From the NCBI GenBank assembly GCA_947172415.1, contig OX359197.1:4154001-4218000 (forward strand): a stretch of DNA of 64,000 bases, read 5' to 3'. A program made the position numbers and the translations under genes. The notes below the pieces were generated by a model. The model saw nothing but the letters and a program-made list of their open reading frames with translations, was not told the DNA's origin and searched no databases. The stretch comes from Chondrosia reniformis. Lineage: Eukaryota; Porifera; Demospongiae; Chondrillida; Chondrillidae. Positions 10,818-25,800 of the stretch are shown piece by piece; positions within the stretch are counted from its first letter, which is position 1; every line of letters starts with the position of its first letter.

Positions 10818-13800
10818 ATGAACACTCGCAGTAGTCAAAGGCTTTTGTCCGTGTCAAATGGACTTTCCCTGAGAAGTGGAAGAGAACTGGACGTGAGAGA
10901 AGACGACTGTAAGTTAACATGATTTGTTTATGCTAATAAATGGATGCATAAAATATTTAAGCTATGCTAGTATAGAGTCATTGTTTTTTGTGATCTAGCT
11001 ACTGTATATAGGAGTAAAAGGGTTCTCATCCTCTGTATATGTTTGGATGATTGTTCATGTACATATGTCCATAGCCGGTGAGGAGGACGTACAGTTACTG
11101 TTGCGGTGTACGTAATCGCGTGTGTTATGAACACATTGCATATGCCTATGTATATGTCCTAGATATGCGATACAATTTTTTAAAATCATTTGTATGATGT
11201 GATATGCCGTACAAAGAGCTGAATTCAGTAAAAATGGCCCAACCATATTAGGTTTATAAGTCAATATTAAGTGAGTGAGGAGCGATGGTGTGTACCTTAA
11301 AACATTGATGTCTTGAATTTGGTATACATACGTACATGTAATAGATGAGGCCAGTAAGTTACTTGTTGGGATATGACATGAATATATCAGAGAGTACGGT
11401 AGTACTCTCTAATAAGTATAGGAATGGCCGAAAAAATGGCCGCCCTATATAATGTATTAGCAAGCAACACCTCATAAATCACCAACGAAGCGATTATCGA
11501 TTGTATTCGGTTATTTGCAGCCATTAATACACATTTTTATAAATGCCAAAACACTCTACACGCTTTACAGCATTCAAAAAGCGGCTAACCAGGAATAGGG
11601 CCAGTTTCAAAATTCATTTCTTCTTCTTTTATTGAATGGACTACCGCTAATATGCGAATTTATGCGGACACGTAAAAGTTATATAAATCGTCATAAATAT
11701 TTCCAAACTAGGGAGTAGACAGCCCTAAGTCCGAATACGCTCTACAAGAAGCATGTTAATTGAGAAAAGTGAAAATTGTGTCCTTCTCGGACGCCATTTT
11801 TAATTAAGAAATCATGAAAAAAGGTGGAATATAAGTATAAAAAACATTTACAAAAATGATGTTAGACGTAGGAATGACAGTGTTCACTGAATGGTGCGCC
11901 CAAACACAGAAGTGTATGGTTAAGTTACTTAAATTTCAGTATATATGGAACTTCTGTATGATTAGCCTTATATAATCACTGTCTTGTTTCAATACCTTTT
12001 GCAGATGCATTAGTGAACACTGCCATTCCTACTTCTAACTTTTTGTAAATGTTTTTTATTTACTTGTATATTTTTTGTAAGCTAGTTGTAGTATGTAGGT
12101 GGAAATGTTTTGGAACATTTATTGAGTAACTTTAGTCTAACTAACAACTCTAGGGATATGGATAATATGGTAAATGTCTTTAATGTGTAAATGTAATGTT
12201 TCAGTGTGTATGCACATTATTGTAGATATGCACATATATATCTGTGATATCTTGCAGAATATGCTAGGGTGTATGCATACAGTGAAATCTCTATCCAAAG
12301 GACATGACGGGACATCCTGGTTTGTCCTTTGTATTGAGATGTCCTTCATTTGGAAACCATTTTATTGAGGTATTTAGTATTGACATTATCCTGATAAATG
12401 ATTGAGAGCTTATCAGTTTCAACAATTCTGCCAAGAAAATTGTGCAATTATATTCTAACCATAGTCTCTAACTCAATTTCTTTGAAATTTGTTCTTATGT
12501 CAGAGGGCACCATTTCTATAAGGACGATTGGACTCCAGCTTTAGGAGAATTGTTGCAGCTAAATAGGTAATCGACAAACCATAAGGGTCCTTTGGCTGTG
12601 GCTGTGATGAAAGACGAGGAATTAGTTGGCCACCGCCCTTTAACCGAGGTGCAGGTTATGTTGAAGTGCCCTGTATTTACCGTTATCCAAACAGTAATTA
12701 AGAAGTTTAGCTACTTTGATCATTGTTTGTTGATTCAATGTAAACCTCTGGTGTCTGTTGAAAGAAAAGAAAAAAGTACAGAATAGTTTATTTGGGGATG
12801 TGACTTTTGTCAGTTGGAGGGAGATAATGGGTGGTTTATTTCAGTTTATAGTCGAATTTATTTGAAGTCCGCTATAGTTTCTCATACATCTTGCACCTAC
12901 CAGTATGGCTACGAAGACCACTGTGAGAAGAACGCTTAGCCTATCGAAGAAATTAATGGAGATAATTGCGGCAGTTGAGGAGAACAATAAGTTGAAGACA
13001 ACCACGAAGACCACGATTGCTAAGACATTTAATTTGAACCCCGGTGAAAATGAATGCGGATGGCTGCGTACGATGATCTCAAGGAGGCACTTATTATTAT
13101 AGCAAGTGAAATGACATCAGAGTGGCTTTTATTGTACTACTGTACTGTATGTGAGCATTACAAGGGCTGTTTATTAAGTACTCCTGATATAGAGTACAAC
13201 TCTCGACCATCCCCTGATGTACTTTATAATGAGAGTCAACTGTAGTCATAATTTTACTGTAAGAATAAATTTCTGTAAAATTTAATTACCCTTTTTCTAA
13301 ATTGCACTTCAAATTTAGGGTAAAGCTAGCTTTGAACTTGACACTTTTCTAATTAAAATCTCTTGTCTGCAATATCCCTCTGCAAAAGTTGTTTCAGCTG
13401 CAGATTTTCTTATGTTACGTATATAATAAGAAATTTCTATCTTTATTCTACGTATTACATTATATGTGTAATGATTACGTTTGCGGTATAAGACAGAAAA
13501 AAGTTGACAATATACATACTTACGTGCATATTACGCATGTGTCTTCCTACGGTTTATCAACAGGCATAGAATAAATTTGCTACACCTCTCCTATGGTTAT
13601 CGCTATGGGCATGCTAAAGTAATATTAATTGACAAGTTGAAATAGTGAAAGACGTGTTAATTGTTCAAGGGCCGATCCAGAGCAAAATAGAAGGGGGGCT
13701 GCCCAGCAGCAGCTACACATGTGAGCTGCATTCTTGGGGGGGGGGGGGGAGGGGGGGGAGGAGGAGGACATGCTTCCCAGGTAATGTGATTGGAATTTAG

Positions 13801-16800
13801 CCTTTTAAGTCTGTTTTCTAAAGGAATTTTCAACTTTGATACAGTAATACTCTGTAGTAGTACCTTGGTGTTTGTCTGAAATTTAGGCCTAAAAGTGCCT
13901 TGAATAATATATAATCAGTATACATACACTATCATCTCTCTTAATGATAATACTGGGATCCAAGCAGAGACCGAGAGTTGCTACCTTTGCATTTAATGAA
14001 AACCTGTCTTCCAACTCGCGTAGGAGATAATCCAAGAAGGGGATTGTCAGTGACCTTCGATAGTACACTTCATGTGTTTAGTCTCAACATTAGCCCTCTG
14101 CGTTTGCCTGCTACTCCTACGTACGTGGAATCGAAGGCTTCTCAGTTCCTACCTCTTCTGTCATATCCACAGTCAATTCAAACCAAATTTAGTGCCAGTC
14201 ACTTACTTCCTCTCTTAGTTCTTTTACGTAGCTGTTCCTGCACATCCTGAACCAATTCAATTCCCTGAAAATATCCAAGGATCGCTGCTGGAGCAACACA
14301 GTCATACCTTTGATGTAGTGGAGGACATTTGAAAACCACCATCAATGTCAGTAGAAATGAGAACTTTTCTATAGCAGAGAGCAAACCATTTGCATCATTG
14401 ACTGTTACTCTGTTCCAGGAGACAGAATCTTCTCCATATGCAATGCCATGGAGAGCCCATACAATGGCAGGATATAAATTAACAATTTTTTTAAAGAATC
14501 AAATCGATCAAGCCATCTTGTTCCACAAAGGGGCTTCATCCGTTTCTTCTTGACTTTTGGCAATTCCTTTTTGATCACTTCCAACAGTTTATCTTGCCTC
14601 TTCCCATGTTCAAACAATTTGCACACCTTACTCACACTTCCCATCATGTTGCGGACAAGCACTTGGGAACATGAGCTGGCAATAGCCAAATTCAGTAAAT
14701 GGCTACAACAGTGAATAAATGTTGCCAAGGGATATTTTTGTAGTATAGTACTGCTTGCACCTTTCCTTATACTTGCAATTGATCCACTTCCATCATACCC
14801 TTGCCCACGTAGATACGTACCTTACAGTTTAGACCAAGCTCCTCCAATTTCTTCAAGATAGTTGATGCTATAGCTTTTCTGATCATTTCACGATGCTGCT
14901 CTTTAAATGCAATGAAACTGAGAGCGTACACCTAAGAAGGCTAGTTTTTTTGGCTCCAAGGTCGTAGGGTCCAACTAATGGTGACAGACTTCACTTTACA
15001 AGTGTATTAGTAGTAGAAGAACTAGTAGATGCAGGACCTGGCTCAGGTGGTGTGGTAGTTGTTGACGACTAACACTCACTGTCAGACACAGAGAGAGAGT
15101 CTTCTTTCTCTTCCGCAGCACACAGCGGTTCACTGTCAGTAAGAGTTTGAGTGTCCATATCAAGTTCGTTAGCAGCAAGCACCTGTGGTGACTCATCAAT
15201 TGTTGGCAGCAAGCAGCAATTCACCATCAGAAGTGGGCTTTCTTCAAAAAAGCCGAGTATCGAGCTTCCTTTCAGCTTCTTTTGTGGTGGTTCTACCATT
15301 CTAGCCGTCTAAATGTAGGCTCAGTCACTCAGCCACGCATGCATAGTTAAGCACAACTTATACGTATGTGCTAAACCACTTGGAACGTGTAAGTTGCACA
15401 AATAAATGCATTATTTTAATGCGTTACTAGATGTTGCAAATTCGGGTTTGGCTGAGGCTACCACAGCTATTATGGCCGCCTCATAAGCAGTCACTAGCCG
15501 TTTTTGACAGGAAGTTAGCCATTTACTAAAATGGCTGATTTGCCCTATTTGCTTCCGACATGAATTCGGCATGGCATAACTCCGAAGCTACCTTTTCTGT
15601 CTGTCTCCTGGGCTTCTTTGAAGGTGGGAATACAGAGATGAAGCTCGAGGAAGTTAGCTCCAGTTCCAAAATGAATAATTCACCGTGTTTGCCTGCAAAC
15701 ATGGCATAAGTTGGTTTGTAAATATTTGTAGCTGTAAACACTAGGAAAACAAAAATTTGAAATTTATATAGATTGTCTGATGATTCCTGAACTAACATTA
15801 GCTAGCTATTAGTTACATGCACATATTACAGACAAATGTCACAGCTGTAGTTTTCCTGGTCATCACAGGAGGCAAACTGTGCACAGTTCAAGTGAACCCA
15901 TAAACCACACTTGGAGCAGACAGTCCACTCAGTGTCTTCACCTTCCTTGCCATCCTCCTCTCTTAGGCATATGCCACACACCTGTATTTCTACTCGAGCC
16001 ATCTTCCTAGCTAACTATTACCTGCATTCATCTGTGTGTGACCAACTGCAGGTAGTAGTTATAATCCACTGTATGTAATATGTACGTATGTGCGTTTGCA
16101 TGTTGTCACCAATGGCTCTCCTCCATGATCTGTCCACATGTCAGGTAGAGAGTAGTTTCTTGATACGTCCCTATCCTCCAAAAACCGCCCACCCAGGCGT
16201 TGAAGAAAGCATTGGCATTGTCTGACATGAAGACTTTCGGAGAGACACCACCACACCGTTCCTTCAGTGCATGGGGAAATTAGACGATGACAGTTGTGGT
16301 TTCACAGTCACTGACCAACCATGTCACAGGTACACCCTCCCCCCACTCATCCACAATGAGGAGAGTAGTTAGATAGAAATCGTAGTGATTTGTACCATGG
16401 GTGGAGTCCATGCACACAGCTTTTAGTCTAGTTAGACATACTTTATAATAGTAGAGAACTCATTATTTAATCTAATGTAATACCCAGCTTGGCCTACTCC
16501 CTAGTCATTGGACTGAGTTATCTGACTGGCCCTTTTTGGTCTAAACTCTCCACCAGAAATTGGTTTCATCTCATCCCTATTCCTGGTAAATAGTCCACCA
16601 ATTGATCCCATTCACTTTATAATATTCCCTTGCTTACCTGGAACAGTATTTTGGATCATTGTCCTGGACAAATCTATGTCCATCTGGGTAAACATCCCTG
16701 ATGAATTGAAGCAACGATTTACCCAAAATTGAAATAAACAGCTCTGCACGTTCATCTTGCTTTTGAAAATGCAAAGGAATGGACGCCCTCAAAAGCTGAT

Positions 16801-19800
16801 CCCTGCCCAGACATGAACCTTGATAGGGTGCTTTGGCATGGATTTATACATTGGCTTCTGTCCTCTTTCATAACAGCAAGTTCTTCTGTGATTTTCTATT
16901 TGAACAGTTGTTTCGTCTGTGTAGATCTTCAAAAGTCATTTCTTTATTCTCTAGAGTCCATGCCAAACGTTTATCTTTGTTTGCCTCTCTCACCATTTGG
17001 CAATAAGGTGTACTCCTGGATATCCAGCCAAGTTCACTTCTCCATCTTAGAGCTGTCCAAGTACTGATTTCTCAGCCATTCTTGGATAGCAGCTCCTGTA
17101 ATTTGGCTCTGGTAGTTCATCGTCGTCATTCATTTGTTCCTCAATTATCCTGTTTGCATTGCTGTTGAATTTAGAGGATTTGCCACTGCCTGGTTTTCGA
17201 AGGATGGTCCCTGGTGTCTTTTAAGGAATTTTAACACACTGAACTAACAAGCCTTGTAGCCTTCTTATAAACAATGGGAGATTGCACTGATGTCCTTTCC
17301 TAATTGGTAGTGGTGGAGAATTCTTTGTTTTACGTAGTCTGAAAAAACATTATAGTCGACATAAAATGATTCACTAGAGGCGATAATTATAAATTTTCTT
17401 TTATTGAATATGAGTAAAGTGGTTTCGGAACAAAAAACAAGCCATCGTAAATACTAGACTCTCACTCTATTCTACTTGACTCTACTTGTACTCAATTCTA
17501 AACAGGTATGCAGCTCTCGAAAAGTAGTTTCAATAATAGTGAATTATACTCTTATTATTATCACCTTTAAGTGGTTATTCAATCTATGGTAAGTGGCTAT
17601 ATTACTTATGTACAGTGGTGATTTTAAGTAATAAAAGTGTTCCTCACAAGCACTCACATCTCGTAGTACGTTTCTATAATGATAAGGCATCTCATTAGCA
17701 TGTTTCTATATCAATACGGCGTGAAATATTACAGGTTTTCGTTAGTGTGATCTACCAAATAATCTCTCTCTTTGCTCTCGAAGAATGCCTCGTCGTTTAA
17801 ATCCATATGTTCGACAGAAAATCGTTTTTCTAAAAATAGATAGGAAGACAGTAAATCGTTGGAATATTAAACAAAGAAGGATTTCCAACATCTGCACAAA
17901 CTGTTAGTAGGTGGATTCAGGGCTGGGAGACTGGTGAAGGATTGCAAGACTTCAGACCATCTGGAAGACATCCTGAAATAACGGCAGAAATGGGAGTCTT
18001 CTTAAACAATCGCTTGAAAGAATATGATAAGCTCTCCTCACGGAAACTTGCTTACCTTCTCAACAAAGAGTACAGTACAATAATTTCTTCATCAGCGATT
18101 AGAGCTCACTTAAGGCGAAATCTCAAGTGGAAAGTTGTACGAACTCATTTTGGGCCTATGATCAGTGAAGCAAAGGAAGTCAACAGGAAAGCTTTTGCAC
18201 TAAAATGTCCGCAGGGCAAAGCTGAATTTAATGACATAATTTGGACTGATGAAAGTTTGGTACAGTTGAGAAGACATGGTGATTATACGTAAGTTGGGAA
18301 GGAAAGGATACTGAAGCCATTAGCGAAACATACCTTGAAAGTAAGTGTTTGGGCTGGTATCTCGACATGGGGGGGGGGGGGGCTACAAAAATTTGTATTT
18401 TGATTTAATCACGGATGCTGATCTTTACATCGAAATTTTGAAAGATCGTCTGCCATTTCATATGGGTTTATGCAGGACAACGATCCACAACACACTAACA
18501 GGAAGGCAAAGCAGTTCTACATTGATGAAAACATTTATTGGTGGAAGAGAACTGCCAGCAGTGTGACCTGAACCCTATTGAAAGGGTTTGGAAAGAATTA
18601 AAACATTACCTGGTATGCCCAGAGCTACCAACCCATTAAAGCACCCATCAGTATGAACACTAAGGGAAATCAGTATAAATTGAATATTTTCAGTATAATA
18701 TAATATAATCCAGAGTTTAATGATGATTACATAATATTACGTACATAAACTATACTTAAAGGAATGAATTAAACACAAAAATATTAGTCATGGGCAGAGT
18801 TGCATTGCTGGTTTCTTTCACGAGTACATGTTTGAGCTTTATTTAAAAGAGCAGTATCAAATTTTCTTTTCTCACAGCATTGAATGTCGTATTGAGGTGA
18901 CACCCAATGAGAGCAGACACGGTCTCAGTAGATAATGAGGCACAGAAGTCATTCTTGATTCTCCTAACAAGGCTGAAAACACTTTCACAGTCAGCGTTTG
19001 TTGCCGGAATTGATAAAAGGTTAAGGGCTAAGTTTGACAAGTGATGATACTTCCTCTCACCCAAAGGGGATTCCATAATGTTTGCATTTAACCAGAACTG
19101 GATAGCGTTGCTCTCTGTAGCATCAATTTCTGGGTCAACGACAAAATCCCTTGCTTCTAGTTTCACCTGTAATTTATCAAAGAGAATTGGAATTGCTCTC
19201 TCAATGTCATCAAATAGACTTACACTCATGTTTCTACTTTGATGAGGGTCAGTGAATGAGAATATGCGCCAAAGAGGTGACCTGAAATTGTGAACCTTTA
19301 GGAGTTTTTTTTGACAAAGGCTGTGTAGAAGGCAATTATGGCTCTATAGAATGACTTTGTTTCTTGTTCTTCATCTTGAAGGTGAAGAAGCAAAGCAGTG
19401 GTGTCATCTCCAATATAAACTGACTCATGTAGGAGGTGATTGGAAGAGCTCATGTAGTCGATTGAGGCTAACTCCTCCCCATGATGCAAAAGTGTGTCAG
19501 GAGAAACAAAAAAGGAAAGAATTTTCCTTAGAAGACGAACTATTTCACCTTAAATTCTATGAATGAGTGCGGTTGAGGATATCTGGAAAAGAATATTGTA
19601 TTTGTCAAATATACCAAGAATGTTACTAAGAAAGCTTAGCCAAGGTTTTGTCATTGGATCATTCAAGAGGTTGCTAATTGTTCTCACTTTTCCAGATTTC
19701 TCAATGTCTGGGTGGCTACTAAAGTAAGATACCAGGCTCTGCCAGATTTCTAAGGTTCTCATAACAGCTCTACGGAGAGATAGCCACTGTGTTACACAAT

Positions 19801-22800
19801 GCTTTAATTCTGCTCTATACTCACAGCTACAGAAGTCAGCGTACTCCTTTAATAAGGAAACTTGCTTAACACTATGATGGAAGTGATAAAATATATCAAC
19901 AAGTAGTTTGTCAATCTTACATGGGAGGGCTTTAACTGCTGATTTTACACAAAGATTTAATGAGTGACAAATACAACTGATATCAATTAGAGTTGGTTGA
20001 AGCTCTCGTAGCTTAGCTATGACACCATTGCGAGCTCCTTTCATAACATTACATGTGTCAGATGTAAAGCTCAACAGATTGGTTGGTGGAACTTGGTAAC
20101 GACTAAGGGTCTGTTCTAGACCAACAAACATAGCTTGTGCTGAACAGTCTGTAATGCCAATTGTGTCCAAGTGACGAGTGGCGACTGTGGCTGTAGCAGG
20201 ATCAAAGAATTGCACTAGAATGGTCAGTAGTTTGACAGAATCACCTCTTTGATTCGATTCATCACATAGGAGATTAAAAGGACCCACTCTCAATGCAGTA
20301 ATGACAGGATCTTTAAGGGGAGGATCTAGGGCGTCACAAATTATTGACTTCGTTTTGGTGCGCTTACAAACAAAATCAGCAGCAATTTTCGAGTCTGGAA
20401 ACATTGAAGGAAATAAATCACAGAGATGGTCTGCTGCCAACAAAGGCAGATTGTGCATTGCTATGAACTGGGTCATCATTACTTCAGCAGAGGTTATATT
20501 CCTAGCATTGGATTGCCTTTCAGCTTGTGTCCCATAGAAAGACGTAATTGGACTACTGCTGGAAGACTGGCTTAACCAATCAGTATGTCGGAGTCCCTCA
20601 ACGTGAGGCTTGATATCATTGAACCCACCATGTGATATGTCGAAGTTGCTGCTACATAGTTTACAGTAAGCGTACTTTAATCCTCGCTTACTTGCTGTTA
20701 TGTAGGGTGGAAATTTCCAAGAATGTTTGAACCTCCCTGTCCCGCCTCTTCCAGGCTTATGTCCAGCTGGAATAGATGAGGCGTTGGCCTCTGCCGTAAC
20801 TGGCTGCAATCTCACCATCTCTTCGCCACAATCTAATCGATTCGAATCTTCGATAGTAGTAGAACTTGTATGAGTGTCTGTAGAGGTAGTGGTGGAGGTA
20901 GCCTTAGGCACTGGAGATCGTGTTCCATAATTTGCTCCATCAGACGACGCCATATTTCCTCTGCAGATTCTCACATGAGAAAAACTAGCCGTTCAGGTCC
21001 GTACTACCGTACAGGAAATCAAAAATCCATAAAAATACGGAAGAATTCGTATGCTTGGCATGTCTGATATTCACATGCATTGATGGTTAGATTCATGGCG
21101 TATTTTGGCTCATAAATGTTCTCAACAACAAATGTACACCATAGAAGTAGCAGATTCAGTTTATAATTAGCAGAACTTTTTATTTCTATTTCTATTTAAA
21201 GTATGGCAACTCTCATTTATTGCCTGCTTAAATTGCCTCTACCAATCCTTTTCTTCTTCGCCGTATCACCTAGGGTAGATCGAGCCAACTGCTCTTTTAA
21301 TAGCATTCAGCTGGCTTGGAGATAAGGCCTTCTTTTTATATCTTGTCTCTCCATCACAGTTAGCTCTCCTCCGTTCTCTTCTTGTAAAGGCCTTTCTACT
21401 TATCCGGACAGCCAGGTTTCCCTTTGAAGAGGCCTTTGATAGGCATTGTCTACTATTGCTTGCTGAAGTTTAAGGTTTTCACTAGCACCCCCTATGCATC
21501 CAGCCCTCTCACAAATGTTAACGTCTACATACTCGCTGTACCAAGTCATCTATCCTCCTATCACTAGCAATCCACACCCTACTTGTACTTGCACTCCACG
21601 CCCTACTCGTGCTTGCACTCCACACCGTGCTGCTCCTGATGCAGTTGATGAGGTAGAAAAGGAGTTATTTATAGAATTTGATGAGGTTTTTGAAAATTAC
21701 ATTACCATCTCACTACCACTCCTTACTACACCACATTCTTCGACCTACCATCCCCCAACAGCTCCACTTCCACCAATATATCAACCCATAATTCATCCTT
21801 TACACTACACTGATTCCTCCCAAGCCCCACTATCCCATCAGTTCCATTACAATTATCCTCACTACATTCATCTTCCTGTGCCCACTCCAGAGGAAGACAG
21901 TCTGCAGGTGAATGAACGTCTTGGGGTTGCTGGTAGTGACTGTGTTGGGATGCAAGGAGAGACTAATGTGGAGGAAAGGGCAGGGTGTGTATTAGGTGAA
22001 TATGTTGGGGTGATGGGCGAAACTGACATAGAGGAAGCAGAGAGTAGTGAGGAGGAATGTGAGGAAGAGCAGCAAACAGGGGACAGATTGGTCAGAGCCA
22101 CTGAAGTAGAAGGCTGACAATAATCATTTGTAAATTTGATGAATTGATAGATACATGTATTTTTGATTGGCTCACTTGCTTAGACTTGCGAGTCGCAGTA
22201 TCTGCCTTTTTAATGACCTACGATATGGAAATTAAGTCAGCATAATCAAATTCATAAGTGATATTATTTAATTTTAACATTCTCTTTTCCATGCCTCTTC
22301 CTGCTTTTCCTCTAGCCAGGCTTCCACCAAAGCAAGTCTAAAACTTTAGCGCTGTAAATTTTGTTGCCAAATTTCACTTTGGCAATTACCTCCACTGAGA
22401 TATCTTCTGCATCAGGCTCTACTACGTGTTTAATATTCACTTTATTGATCTTTCCTAGGTCAAGTGACTTGAGCCACTCCACGGAGATTAAATGTTTTGC
22501 TGCCATAACGTTTTGAGGTAAACCAGAATAACGCTTAACGACTTACTGTGTAATGCCTATTTTAACACATAGTAGCAAACGATTTAAAGCATTAATACAC
22601 TATGTGAGGTGATAACCTGCTGCGAGCACTCGCGAGGCCTCTGGAGTGGGTGGGAGACCCTCGCTGGGACTCTCACATTACTTTCAATCAGTACAGTATG
22701 TGTCTACGGGCGTAGATAAAAAGCATGCACTTTTGCTACGTATCCAATTATGGGTTTATCTACGGATGTAATACACCCATTTTTTTTCTCTTTTGTACCA

Positions 22801-25800
22801 TATATGCAAAGATAGGCAATGTAATGACAACACAGTGTTAATATATTTATGTATAGTGTAGCTAAAAATATGCATATAGTGCACACAGAAACGTTACTGT
22901 CATGACAGATACACTGCTACACTACACTATTTTTGAGAAAAAAATATCCAGTGTTGTCTGCCTGGCTTTAGTTACGGAAGAGTAGTGAAATGCTGCAACC
23001 ACATCTGTTACACAGCTGACCTCTGAAACATGATTTTGATGTTGCTGTATTTCCCTGAAAGATCTTGTGGGTGGCTTCCAGCATTATCCATGAGGAGTAC
23101 AACTGAACGGCTTTGTGACCTCAATAGGTTGTTAACCTTGAGAAGGACATGGTGCATAATGTCTCCTGCCACCCATGACTTTGCATGCCAGTAAAAGCTC
23201 ACTGGTAAGCAGCTTTATCCACTCCCTTGAAGCATTGAGGTTTTTCAGATGTCCAGACAATACCTGGTTTGATACATTCTTTGCCTCCTGCATCATTACC
23301 AAAAAGGCCACTGGCACCCTTTTTTTGCACTTTCTGCCCCCTTTGCATAACTTCCCTTTCTGTCCCAAACCCCTTTGTCAGGCTATGCCCTTCAGGAGCA
23401 GCCTGTTTCTCCATGATTCAAGATATTTTGTTTATCATTTGTCATCATCATTGACAAAAAAGTATACCTAGGGGCTTGAAGAGATGCTGCCAAAACTCAC
23501 TGTCACTCTTACCAGAATCATTTGACTGAAGCTTACTAGACTGTTTATACTTTATTCTTTATAATGACAATACATTGGGACCTATTTATGTGGCCACAAT
23601 ATGGAATAGAGAGGTGTTAGAACTTGGTAGGGTGCCATTGTAATGGGGTTAATGGAAATTCCATTGGGACCACAACATTGTGTCCACACTAGCAATGTGG
23701 CCACTATTAGGAGGGTCCATTAAGGGAAGTTCCAGCAAGTGCTTAGTTAGTCCCTTCTAGTCTCTCTTTAGACATAGGTATATAGATAAGAAACACTACT
23801 CAAGTGAACATATGTATGTAATCTTGGTTTATATTATTATATTGGTCATTTGCCTGTTTATCAGTTATTTTGGGAAGAGGTACAAAGTTATATATATTTA
23901 GCACACACCGAACATGATTTTATATCAGCATTTTCTGAATAGTAACTTGCTTGCATGCATTTCAGGAAATGTATTGATCCTGATATTAGCTATTTATAAA
24001 TGATTTTTTTTCTCCCTGGCTTTATTACTGTGACATTTTGTAACAGGAAAGACTATATCAATCTCAGGAATTTGGTTTACTATTTTATATTTTATTCCTG
24101 TAGCTCCTAAAATGCGAATTGGTTTGGACTATCAAGCCTCACTACCTGAATTACATTCCTCTCAGCAGAGTAAGCAAACTTGTAGTGTCTTGGCCAGTGT
24201 ATATACCTGCATATTTTAGATTTATGGTTAATAATATATATACACTGTTAGCAGGCAACACTGAAGTGTTGAATTCCATAACTGGGGTATAACTGCAATA
24301 AGAGGCCCACTCCTTGGTATAACTGCAATAAGAGGTCCACTCCTTGGTATAACTGCAATAGGATGTCTAGGTCTTATATCACTGCCAATTATTGAAAGGT
24401 GTTAATTGAATTTATACAATAACAATGAAAAAAGGTCAAAAGAATCCAAGAATCCAGCCAAATGTTTATATAAAGGTTGTGTAGGCTTCAAAATGTGTAT
24501 ATAACTCATATACCATGGCGCTTTGGTGTATATGGATTTTGGAGTCACTCGCACTTGGGCGCTACGTGACCTTGGGTCTCGTGACTCCAAAACCCATATA
24601 CACCTCAATGCCCGTGGTATATCTATTACTTATATGATACTGAGTGACCATGTGAATAGGGTATAGTAGAACTTTGCAGGAATGTACAGTACACCAATTT
24701 GAAAATGTTTCTTCTTAAAGCTTGATGGAATTATGTATATACATGCGAACATACTGTATATCTTCAATGTGCATGTACGTACGGTAGGCATCAAAAAATG
24801 TATACGTTCTGTTCGTTAAGGCTAAGCCAGAATTGCGTACTGTTTTGTTTTGGAATTCGTCCCAAAGCGTTTTAGATTGTCCTTTTTATAGGCCTATGAA
24901 ATGAATAAGAACGATCAATCGTCTATTGCTTGCGTTCCGACGTAAGTTGTAAATTACTGTTAAACATGTGGATGCTTGTTTAGCTGATGTACTTGTGAAA
25001 TACTTGGACAGTTGTTGGTCACAAATATAGCCATGGTTTACAGCGAGTACATTAAACAAAGAATTTTATCTTACTACTATCGTGGATATAATGCTACAAA
25101 GATTTGTCGATTGCTGGCTTCCGAAGGATTTACCACTACAAGGGCAGGAGTTTTTAAGTTCATCAGACGATATGAAGCAACTGGATCACTAAGAAGAAAG
25201 GAAGGATTAGGTCGTTCTTCAATTGTTGACGAAAACGTTAAAGGCTTCATTGACAATTTGATGGAAGTAGACGATGAAACAACAGCCTCCCATATTCGTG
25301 ATGACTTACAGAGGAGAGACATCAATCTATCTTGCAGCTCCATTCTTAGATGCAGGAAGAGTCTGGGTTGGAATTATCGGGGAACTGCTTATTGCCAGAT
25401 GATTCGAGACGTGACTAAGGAGAAACAACTTGAATGGGCTCAAGAAAATAAAGACGAAAATTTTGATGACGTTATATGGACAGATGAGTCTACTGTGTCA
25501 CTGGAAACACACCGCCACTTCTGTTGCAGAAAAGATCCCGTAAGCCACAATACAAGCCTAGGTAAGCAGCCATTTACTTTAGAAACGATCATAAACAGTG
25601 ATAATCGACATACGTATTGCTATTCTTGGCTAATTGAAATATCTTGTGCCTAAAGAAAGTAAACATCCAATAAAGGTACTGTACACCTGTGGGCAGGCAT
25701 CAGCAATAAAGGAGCCACTTCCATTTGCATTTTCGAAGGATAAATGAATGCGGCACTGTATGTGGACATCCTAGAGAGTAACCTGATACCATTTATCAAG

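Noticed and set aside
23175-23471. Plus-strand open frames over 23170-23470
   Set aside because: Shadows of the minus-strand pogo transposase relic.
24284-24362. Possible CRISPR-like array
   Set aside because: Units are contiguous without spacers, only 2.5 copies, in a eukaryotic intron; it is an ordinary tandem repeat.
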